From Tubulanus polymorphus (Eukaryota > Nemertea > Palaeonemertea > Tubulaniformes > Tubulanidae): a stretch of DNA of 64,000 nt. This document shows, piece by piece, positions 9,176 to 21,100 of this stretch. The position numbers and the translations under genes were made by a program. The stretch's first letter is position 1; each line of letters begins with the position of its first letter. Location: contig NC_134031.1 of assembly GCF_964204645.1 (NCBI RefSeq), forward strand, positions 6,865,001 to 6,929,000, written 5' to 3'. The notes beneath the pieces were generated by a model. It did not search any database. It saw only the letters and a list, made by a program, of their open reading frames with translations, and had not been told where the DNA came from.

Positions 9176-12100
9176 CTGCAATGCGAAAATACAAATGAAT
9201 ATATTTTGAAAACGCGGGCTTGAATTGAACTAAAATGTTCATTGACCCAGAAGTAAAGTAGATAGATATTTTTAAAAGGTACTAATTTCCGATGCCCTAG
9301 AAACCGTTAATATCGGCCTAATGTTTATATATACATTGATTTAGTACCCATTTTCACAAAGTAAACATGATTTATTTTGACATCTATACCAAATTTGAGT
9401 ACAATGCACATAATAGGGTTTGAGGAATAACTACATCCAGGGTCCCTACAGATCAGTCATTCCTGAATATAAGGAGTTTTCAGAGAAATTTCAAATTCCG
9501 AAGAAGTGTCTGCATAAATTTCATATGCCAACTATAGTAGACACCTTATAAATTGGTAAGTAGCCTACTGTCTATCTCAGTGAACCATTAATTTCGGTGG
9601 TTTTGTCACTGAAATTCTTTCCTCTCTAATTTGGTAACTGCCTAATTGGGCAACAAATCCTAGTCTCAACTGTACTGATTTAGGGGTAGTCTATCATCCA
9701 ACTACAAACATTTTTAATTGCCTCTTTCTAATCTCTTAAAGATTTTTAAGCACCTTTAAAAACAATTTCTATTCACAGGGAGTTTTTAAGGAATCAAGGC
9801 GTCATAGGGATCCTGAATTCATAATCTGGGCCCAGCCCAGATCACCAACTCGAACTTACTTATCTCGAATAGAACCTTACCGTTTCTCGTGTTCGAATGT
9901 TGACCACTCTCGTAACTAGGCGGCGTCACTAATCCGTTGGGATTGTACGACCACGACGCCATGCTGAAGTTCGTTTTCAGGTGTCGATTCTCCGTACGTC
10001 GGCGATCGGGAATCTTACCGAAATCGTTGTGCGTCGCTTGCAGGTGTTTTTTCAGCGTGCCATTCTGCGCGAACGACAGGCCGCAGTGTTGACACCGGTA
10101 CGGCCGTTCGCCGGTGTGCAGACGCGAATGATTGAACAAAATGCTGAGCTGCGTGAATCGTTTGTGGCAGATCGTGCACTCATACGGCCGTTCGCCGGTG
10201 TGCACGCGGCGGTGGTTGATCAGAATGTCTTTCTTCGCGAACATCTTGTCGCAAAACTCGCACGCGTACGGACGCAACGAGTCGTGGTCGGACATGTGCA
10301 CGCGCAACAGTTTCAGCGTCGCGAACGTCATCAAACAGAATTTACAGCGGAACGCGTGATGAAATCCATCAGATACACGCGTTCGTACAGCAGTCGGCAT
10401 ATTAGCAGCAGTAGTAATGGCAGGCGATTTTGATACATAATTTTCTACAAAATGAATGAATTAATAGAGAGCATTAGATTGATCAAAATGCCAAAACAAA
10501 TAGACTGATTTAAAGTGAAAAGTCACTTATTCAGATAATCTTAGACTAAAATAAAAGAGAAATCAAGGTTTACTTAGCAACTCGACTATTACCCATTAGT
10601 AAATTGAGTTTGTGCCAATGTTTTATTACTTCATATTAATTCAGTTTATTAACCCTTTCAGTGCGTCTACACCGCAGTGCGGTGTATCAATCAGTGATGG
10701 ACTGCTAGTGCACTACAACGTGGTGTATTGAGTAATTAATAATCAATCTTTATCTCGAATTGAAAGACGGCATCACCGTGATGTCAAACATAGTGAAATA
10801 TTAGTAACTAATGATGCACTGCGCTGTGGTGAAAACACACAAAAGCTGTATGCCTGTTATTCAACACACTGGGATGGAATTTTTCAAGGTCTTGTAGGCC
10901 TAATCATCTCCAGCATTTTCGGGAATTAATAAATCAGCACTGAAAGCATTAAGTAAGGGTGAAAATGGCCCCAGTTTAAAGGGGAAACTGTCACAGGGAA
11001 CTGGAAAATCCATTCGTAATAAATTAAATCTAAGTCTATATCGAAGCATACCTTCATATTCCCTATTTTCATGTCTACTTAAAGACGAACGATGAACGTC
11101 CTCTTCGGTTTCGTTAGCTTTCCGTCGTTTAACGTCGTACCCTGTAGCGAGCGATCCATCGGCCGTAGTGGCGAAATCTCTGTTGCCCTTACCAACTACG
11201 TTATCGGTCATAGCCACGACCGTAGTCGGTATGAAATCGTTTTCATCCCGATCTATCGGAGCCAGCGGTATGTTACTGATATCTAACGTTTTACTCAACG
11301 CCGAGAATATTTGCGACGAGGCGGCTATCGTTTGCTGTAACAAACTATTCGCATCGGCTAAACGCTCGGTATCCATCGCTATCGGTGGCGCAGGTGATAT
11401 CGGACGTAACGAGGGCGCCGCTAGTTTTTTCGGCAATTTTTCTTTTTTGCGTTTTCGTGACTGCGCCGCCGCCGCCGCTGCCCCCACAGCCGAGACCGGC
11501 TGAAAATGCATCCAATCTCGATGAACTTCGCGGAGGTGATTGATCAGTTGCGTGTGTCCGCTGAACGTAGCTTTACAGTGCGGACAAGCGGGCGGCTGGT
11601 GAGATGAGATCATGTGTTCGTCTAACTGAGCTTGAACGTCGAATATTTTACTACAAATCCAGCACGAAAACGTGACGATTTTATGCGACTTTCGATGTTG
11701 CCGCAACATGCGACTGTTGAAGAAATATTTTCCGCAGTGTTCGCAACGAAACTGATGATCCAGTGGTCCCGGTTCCGGAAGACTGTCCAAGGCACTTGGT
11801 GAATCTACGAATGAAAATTAAAAAAATAATTGCCCATGGGCAAAGTGTGGTTTACCTTGAAAGCTAGAGGTTGTTTGGGGTAAGGGCATTGCTTGAAAAA
11901 TCTTTTTAATTTGTGACTTCAAAGTTCTATCTTGTATTTCATCTTTCTCAAAGAATTATTTTGTAGTCAAATAAGACCAAAAATATACATTTCCTAGGGT
12001 ACAGGTAGGCACGGCAGGGAAACTATTCTATATTTTCAAAGAAATATTTTTCACACTATGAAAAAAATATTCAAATAAAATTCATATGATGTAACATATC

Positions 12101-15100
12101 AGAGGGTGGCTGAATATTTAGTCTTGGAAACCTCTTCCAATTTATGGCCGCGGAATCTAAACCGGCGCAGTAAGAAATCGGCGTATTAGATCGTTTTAAA
12201 TACTGGAATTTACTACTACAATATTCAGACCTCAACCTATACTTGTAGTTTGCTGCTTAATATTTTCAGGTCACAAGAAATTACAATTTATTATAAATTA
12301 TATCAAACAGAAAACATAGCGCTCATCTTCTGTTGATGAAATGTCAGACGCGCCAGCAAGCAGCGTTTACAGTATCACTAAAGTAGTGTATACTGTACGA
12401 GCGTGTGTTTGTGTACGCAACAGTCTATAGCACTCTGCGCGCACGTGGAGGCCTTGTGTAAGTGAATGTTTCGCTTGCACTTCAGTGTCAATCAAATCAA
12501 TTACCGGGTATTAAAATGAAACAATACCTATGGCGGATAATAATTACATTCTCATCAGCAATGAGCATTTGAAATTTGCATGTAATACGGCACCTAGTCC
12601 AATGAAACGTTCGCCATTCTATGGCTTTCCCATAATTAGTTTAGTAGCGCCGGAATTCCCCGTATATCCCAAAAACAGCCAATCACATTTGCTCGTAGAG
12701 ACAACGCCCCCCAATCGAGGTCATAGCAATTTTATACGCGAGAGCTAAGAATTTTCCCGCCAAAAACAGTTTATCGTAGAATTTTAACTAAGTTGACCAT
12801 GTACATCGACGAAGGTTCGTCTTCAAGTGCATCGATTATACGTCGTTTAACCCGAGAACCAATGAAACAAATGCTCACATAAAAAAACGTACCGCGATTT
12901 TACATGAAATTGGCTCAATGCCAACTTCATATCGCTGACAAAGGTAAACCACAAATTTAGGAACACCTTAGGTAATTATTTTTCATCTTTAATGAAAGAT
13001 GGCAGGACATGTCAAACATTGTTAAATATTAGTAACTATGCACTGAAGGGGTGTGCCTAGTGTTATTCAACACACTGGGGTGGAATTTCAAAAAGTTATC
13101 TCCAGCACTTTAGGGTATTCATAAGTCAGCCCAGAAAGAGTTAGGGGATTGCTAGACTCGGATAGATAAGAAGAATTGAAAATTGCCCTGCCAAGGAAAT
13201 CTTTTGATTCAGCTTCACGTGGCCAATTGAGATCATTGAAAATGAGAAGGTTGTCATAAACAATTAATCATAATTTTGTTTCGCGTTTCTGATCGGCTAT
13301 TTTGATGCGCGAAAACCTCGGTCTACTAGTACAGGGTTTTCTGATCGTATCGTACCTGGCTGTTTAGCAGAATTCGAGAGAGAATTCGATGATTTCGAAC
13401 GAGTAACCATCGTTGGAGGGCTCGGTTTCTCCGTCGCAACGGAGTCTGGTATCTCGGCAGAGGGATCGTCGCCTTCGTCGTCGACTTCAACGTCTAGCGG
13501 CTCCATCTTTACACTCAACGCCGAACTATCCAGTACATCTAAATCATCGTTTTCGTCATCATCCGCTTCGTCCTTTTCCAACGGTTGCATCAAACATGTA
13601 AAGTTAGCAGCATCCAAATTTCCTAGAAAATACACATCAGTAGTTCTTTTTTAGGAATAGACAATAGCGTTGTTCATATTTACTAATAGATAAACAATGG
13701 TTTCCCTGATTTCAAAAAGAGTCTGTATTCCCTGATTTTCCCTGCAGGGAAATAAAAATCCGGAATAATCAGATTTCCCCGATTTGTAAATCGTGGGTGC
13801 CCTGGGAAGCTAACTTAACCTAAAGCAAGCGAAACTGGGACCTCATAGGTCGCAATAACTTGACACTCACCCGTTTCACTGCCATCCTGAGACGAATCAT
13901 TCGAAGACTCCGAAATGAGCGGCTCCATTTTTATCACAGACGAGTCAGCGCTATCCGCTGCTGACTTAAAAACGATTTTCGGCATCGAATTCGACTTTCG
14001 ATGCGGCGATTCGCGTTTGCCCTTCCTCTGCTGCTGCTGCGGCGACGTCTTCTGCGGATCGGCGCGGTTGATAATCTTCTTACGGTCGTTCGGCGTGTAG
14101 TCGCGGTGCACGTTTTCTTTGTGCTTCTTCAGCGTGCTGTTCTGCGCGAATCCCTGTCCGCAGTGTACGCACCGATACGGACGTTCGCCGGTGTGCAGAC
14201 GCGTGTGGTTGAACAGTATGCTGAGTTGCGTGAAGCGTTTCTCGCAGTACTTACACGCGTACGGCTTTTCGCCGGTGTGTATACGTCGATGGTTCACGAG
14301 CACTTCGCGTTTGTAGAACAGACGGCCGCAGATGTCGCACGGGAAACTGCGCTCGTGTTGCGTACGCATGTGCGCTTCGAGGGACGTTTTCTCGTTGAAG
14401 CTGGCAGCGCAAATCGAACAAAACAGCCGTTTCATCACCGGTAAAACTACAAATATATAGAATGATATTTTTTAATAATCTAGGTCTCACTCGGTAGCAT
14501 TGTTGGGACATACGTTGACCGGATATCAAGTCGAGTATCGGCCAAAATAGAAGGTTTTTCCGAGTAAATCCTGATTTTGTTGTTGTGACTACACAAGAAC
14601 GAAAAAAAAACAACAAAATCAGGGTGGAGAAGGCATGGTTTCAATGTTCAAATTCAACACATTTCACAGAATCGAGGTTTTCTCTCTTATTCAACTTGAT
14701 TAAAGGAGACTCTTTGGCAATCCTTCTAATTGGTACTGAACTATTGGTACAGAAATATTGTCCTATTTTTGTACCGAGAATCTTCCATATGATGAAGGAA
14801 GGGAACTTAATCAGTAGAAGATCTATCCGACATCGATTTTTTGGGGATATTTCTATTAAACTTTTGAACACATACCTCAATTTGGTCTTAATAGGACCAG
14901 TGAAACTGTTAGTCCAGATAAACCATCGTTTTTACATCCATTTTATACTGTTTTTAACAATTGCTAAAAAAAAGTCTTCATTTACTCATTTGAATCAGAG
15001 AAAAGAGACTCCATTTTATGAACTAAATCAATTCTAACAATATGTTTCCATGCCTACCATTTGAAATTATTTTCATCATGGTTCGTAGGCATAGAAACAC

Positions 15101-18100
15101 AGAACCAGATTGTTAGAATTTCAAAAATGGGAATTTCAACATGAGAAAATGAAGACTTCTAGGCAATCCTTCAATACAGTGTAAAATTAATATTAAAACG
15201 AAGGTTTACTGTGACTGCACAGAACTTCGCTGGTCATATTAAGACCATATTCACGTGTGTTCAATAAAATTGAGCGAAATATCCCAAATAGATCGATGTC
15301 ACATGAAAATAAATAGACATTGGCCTTAGTTAGTAGTATAATATCGGATATTCAGTAATTGTCCGTGGTTTTTGGGATTCCGTTAAGACCTAAATGAGGT
15401 AGGCCCTATGTACCCCAAAAAGTATAAGCAAACCGTCCCAGAGAAACAGGTCTCATCCAATAATAGGCCTAAATGGGGACCTATAGACTACCATGGTGTC
15501 CTCTGAAGCAAGGTGGAAATAGACATTGTTGTATAAACAAATTCAATATTTTCAGACACACAGGGATTTGTAACCAGTTTCATTAACTGTTTGAGAAGGG
15601 AAACTGAATCAAATCATTTCACAAATCAAAGAAATTTTCTATTTGCTCCTGCAAAATCAAGATTCTCTAACTGGCAACTAAACATTTATTAAACAAACAT
15701 TAAACTCTCTGAACAATAAGAAGAAAATGGAATGAATTGATTCTAAACAAATTCAATAGTATCTACATACATAATTTCAGAATAGGCTGAAGTAATCAGC
15801 TGAAATTCAAAGAGCTTTATTCACAATTTTCTCCATCACCTTTGAAGAAAAAGTTTGAATTTCAAACTGAAAATCAACAATCTGTTTCCATAGAGGAAAA
15901 TATAGATTTACATGGCAACAGGGATTCTATTAATTTCAGAGATAACATTACTCAGGTTACAGTTTTTAGTGATTAAATCTTGGGTCAACAGACAGTTGTA
16001 AAATGATTGTGGAAGTGGGTTTTTTTTTATAGAAAATAATCACCATAAGACTGATACAGGGTCCCTAGAGACCAGTAATTCTGGAATAGGCCTATAAGAA
16101 GTTTTCAAGGAGTTTTAAAGTAGAAAATTTCAAGGAAGTGCCATATCCTAATTACTGTAGACTCCTCCTAAATAGGTATTGTTTATCTTGGTAAACTGAA
16201 AATTTGGTGGTTTTATAAGCAAATATTTATCCTTGACATTACTTGGTTTCTAATTTAGTAACCACCTTATAGGATAACAAAAAGATCCTGCTTACAACAG
16301 TACTGAATATAGACTCATTTACAACTTCTGAACTAATTGCCTATTTCTGAAAATTGGTTTTTCAGGAATTTTTCTCAAATTAAAGTAGTTTCAAGCACCT
16401 TCAAAAACATTTCCCCTTTTGAAGGAGTTTTTACGGAATCAAGGAGTCGTAGGGACCCTGTGATACAATGATTGAGAGAAATAAAATTTTTGTGGAGCCG
16501 AAAAGGCATTGCCATTGGGACTGAATGGACGGGTCTGATCTAAGCACTTGTCCGATTACCCGGGACAAGTACGTTTTCATTAGGGCAAATAGGAAATCAT
16601 TATCACTTGTCCACCGGGCTAGTACAATTTTATATCTCAAAGCTTTTTTCCCACTCGATACAACGGATGATTATGCCACCAATTGGACTGCCTGCGTAGG
16701 GCAAGTGAATGTTCGAGGGGGCAAGCTAAGTGTCAGATATACCTGCCACACAGGCAAGTGGCTTTTATTCCTCAGATTGAACCCTGAATATTGGATATTC
16801 GAAGTGCTATTTTACATACCTTGTTGACTTTGTTTCAGAGTCGAAAACATTTCATTTGAAGCGGCGATCGTCTGCCGTAATAAACTAGCAGCAGACGGCA
16901 AATTCTCAAACGAATCATCAGCAGATAACTTATTCTTCTCTGTGAATGACAGAAAAACATTTGCTTTAAATAAAATTTTCGTCACTTAAGCTTCATGACA
17001 AGGGCCCAGTTTCACTTCAACTTTTAACTTGATATTTTGTTTCTTTGGGGCTGTTACAATATGTACGCAAAATCTGGCTTATTTTCACCTCCTGGCATTT
17101 TTACAGGGTTCTTACAGGTTGGCCAATTTCTTTTTCAATACCTTTTCCATACCCAGATTATAGATTTTCCATCCCTAAGTTACACATCGCCAACTTAGGC
17201 CAATAGGCTGATTCGAAATTTCCCATTCTGAACCCTATTTTTAGGCATTATGTAAATAGGGAGAAGCAGACATATTTGACACGCTCCCCATAGGCTACAT
17301 ACAATTTCAAGCATTTTGTCTACACGCATATAGAGAAAATTGGTTGTTTGGGGGTTTCTTTTTTTAATCTCGAAATTGGGAATTTCTCCTATATTTTTTG
17401 ACGCCTTATAAAACGTTACCATTATGAAACCTAAACAATGCTTACCATTCAGCGTCATTTTACAAACGACAACCGTAAATTGATGTGCAAAACGTCACAG
17501 GTTTATGTGTACACATACAAGCTATTTGGCAAAATATTATTGATAAAGATGTAGAATGGCTCCCTGTGATTATATAATGACCTCTATTTGAACGTCGGAA
17601 TGTTATATTGCATTGAATATCATGAGAAGACGTATTGTAATAGTAAAGGATGTATGATTATATCAGGAGCGGCAGGCATAAATAGAAATGATAAGTAAAT
17701 CGGATTATTCGGTTAAATGGCGGATGTATACACGATTTGGAAGTCTGATATAAAAGTCAGACCCTGTCATGGGGATGCTAGTGGAATGACGAAGCTATCT
17801 ACGATCTGAGTAGGGCCGGCGTGAATTTCATCGGCGGCTACAAGCGGTCTATATAAAAACGTGTAAACATATAATTTCAATATTCAAATGTTTTAGAAAA
17901 TATGTTCGATATTAGGCGTATGCAGGTTTCATGAGATTAGCAATTTATAATAGCATAGCTGTCATATACGGCTCCGCGTCCACTGATGGCATGTGTATAA
18001 GGTGACAATTCAATTCAATACTTTATTGATCCTTATTACATTGAAATTCCGGGATAAAATTCCCAAATTCAATAAAGTTACAAATTTTAAACTAAGAAAA

Positions 18101-21100
18101 TACAAAATACAAGACACACGGGTAATTCATACAGAATAACATGTATAAGTTATTTAAATGACAATGTCTACTTCAACCCAGACTCAAGTCTAGGATATCG
18201 AGTGACAGCCAAACCGGGCCCCGGGACCGGGCCGGCTGGCTACACGATATGCTCGAAGTCATGATGAAGCAGACATTAGAAGAGCTCTTTCTTCAACCAT
18301 GGAGGCAATGAAGTTGCAGACCAGCTTAGAGGCAAAAGTGAATCGAAGTCGGTCACAAGTTGACAATTTTTTTTTTTTAATTAGACCAGTCGAAGACTGT
18401 ATCATCTACCCAATCGCCAAATCTCATAATTCCCCAAATTTCTTATAACTTCGATTTCAAATTTGCAATTCCACATAAGCTTATCCCAGAAATTCTACAT
18501 TTTTTCGCAGGCGTCAAATAATCTATTAAAGTTAATTTTCTTGTTTCGATAAATTTTGATTTGAATTTTTTGTTTCCCTCACGAATCCACCATATCTGCC
18601 AGGAAAAAAACAGGGAATTTGATTTTGAAACCAGAAATCTGGAGTTGGATGGTGATTTACACAATTGATTTTCTTACAAGTTTTGGGATGTTCTTAACTT
18701 TGTTAGCCTAAAAAAATTGTTTCTCATTTCTGCCGAGCTTAAAGTCGACCAGGCTGGTCGCCTATATATAGTGTACAATACTTTTTTTCAATCATGATCA
18801 AGCTTACAATAACAGACCCGGCAGCTATAGAAATGAACTGATTACAAATGTCATTGCAGTTTACAAAATGACCCGGTTGATTAAGAGAAACGAGGTATCA
18901 TTTTTTTCAGCCTTAGTTCGAGCCCAAAAATTCTTATTGCATTAATCTTCTACTATTTTTTGGTGAAACTTAATTCTTCTCAATAACATCTCGAATCATC
19001 GTCGCATTATTTACCGGCATTGATTTGCTGCAGAGGAAACAACAATTTAGCAGAAGGTGGTAGACTCGGTAATCCAAGTAATCGATTCAGTACGGGCGTC
19101 CTGTCGCTGGGTCGAATTTTACCATTGTCTACAAAAAACATTAAAAAAAAAAATGAATGCGAACACTTCAAATCCGATTCGGAGATAAGCATACGCGACC
19201 CTAGAAAGAGCGGCAATCGAGCACAGGGAGATAAGAACAAGGCACGCGTTGTATGAAATCAAAATGATCACAGAAGATATGAATAATTTCATTTCGCAAA
19301 GTTACCGAGTAGTCCTCCATTTTCCTCTTCTCTGTCATCGTTTACATCCTCTTTACCGTCGGTCGGTTCTTGTTTTATATCGCATGACATGTACAGCGGG
19401 TTGAATGCAGCTTCTTCTGAAATCGAAAGAAGTAATATCATCACGCCGTTGAATAGGAATACCGTGTTCTTGAATTCCTAGCAAAAATTTGAGATCGAGA
19501 GAACAATGACGAAATATTCGTACCTTCTGCTTTTGTTGCCATGGTTGTAACTGAATCTGCAAGAAAAGAATACGCGAATTATTTATCCGAGTTTTAGATT
19601 AATCATTATCTAAAAATCTAGGCAGACGTCGAACTATTTCATTTCAATTAGATTTTTTAACATATTTTAACTAGTACAATTCTAAGCAGTAAGCTCAGTT
19701 AGTTGAGTGAAAGACTGGGAACCAGGAGGTCCCTAGTAGGTCCCTAGTTGGAAACCACCTCTGGCATTGGCTGTCGAGACACATGGACTAAGCTCTGCTA
19801 ACTTAGTCATAACAACCTATAAAAAGCCCCTGGCTGTCTCTTAAGACCCACTAGGGTTACACTGTTACTTGCAGTTGGGACCTAAAACTCTTCTTAACTA
19901 AAAATCTTCTTCTAAACTAAACTAGTTAGAACTTGGCAAAAAGTGTGCCATTTGTCTAGTTAACAATAGCCAAATTGCACCTTATTATCCAATCAAAGGT
20001 ATCACTAAACAAGAAAACTAACCGGAAGGTTTATCGACGCCTTGAAAAAAATAACAGATATATTGCTTAATATTGTCGGCAATAATATAAAATTATACAA
20101 TATCATGGGTCAATAATGTTATGTTGAATTTGAAGACCGGCAACCAGAGTAGCCTCGATATATTGATGATGTAGTACACGTCCTCTCAATGATAAACATT
20201 AAAATTTACCAAAAAAGAAATAAAGGTTATGAAATAGGCCTATATCTAATTACAAAATAAGTGCCAAAATTCACAATTATAATTGTTGTTATTTTGAAAC
20301 GCTACTATTAATGATGTAGTGCACATACTCTCTAAAATAATCATTGAAATCTACCAAAAATAAATAAGAGTTATGAAATAGGCCTATATCTAATTACAAA
20401 ACAAATGGCAAAATTCTAAATTGTTCTTATTTTGAAACACCAATACAGTGTACTGATGATGTAGTTAGTACACATACACTCACACAGAACCCCTTAAATA
20501 ACGCATAGGCCTACTAGGTATCAATGTATATAAACATTATTGTAACAGTTTTAACGACATCAAAAAATATTGAATGCAACAATGCAAAATTCATGGTAAA
20601 ATCATTTTCATATGTAGGCTTCATTAAACTACTTTCATGATTAACCAATTAACTAATTAGAACTTTTCTAATTGCAGAGAGAGTAGAATTGTCTAATTGA
20701 CAGCAATCAATTTCACTGCCCTCAGCGCAGAGGCAACAATAGATATTGAATGCAACAATGCCAGGCGCGTTTCCAGCACATGCAGTCGCAGTTTTTAGAT
20801 GCCCTTGAAAAATTTATGTTACGGGAAAAAAGTAAATAAAAGGGCAGACAATTTGTACGCCATAAAAAATAATTGCCTTTCTGTAGGCCTTCTAAGCCTA
20901 AAGCAAAATAAAATGTGAATGAAATAAATTGCCCAAAATCATAAAAGGCAATCTAAGGCATTTTTTTTTACTCAAAAGGGATATTCTAAAAGAAACATTA
21001 TTGTTGCTCTATAGACTTAATCAAAAAAGGGCAAATTTCGCCAAAAATCTAAAAAAAGGCACAAGCAAATTGAATGTGAAGGCAGATTTAGTGGCATGAT

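Larger units (their letters stand above)
14447..16819 (-). other. Zinc-finger gene intron 6
   Basis: Phase-1 intron of 2.4 kb, very AT-rich. It holds a roughly 190-base inverted repeat (14972-15160) and a copy of the 'gggtccct..ggagttt' repeat (16058-16462). A long plus-strand open frame at 14585-15037 has no splice or codon support and overlaps the inverted repeat. Confidence 0.65.
16940..19014 (-). other. Zinc-finger gene intron 5
   Basis: Phase-1 intron. It contains the candidate alternative first exon (17446-17458), a dispersed element with a 'caattcaatactttattgatc' start (about 18003-18110), a GC-rich palindromic patch near 18210-18240 and a repeat at 18720-18912. Confidence 0.6.

Noticed and set aside
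14585-15037. 150-codon plus-strand open frame
   Set aside because: AT-rich, overlaps a hairpin repeat, no splice signals or recognisable motif; AT-rich sequence with few stops explains it.
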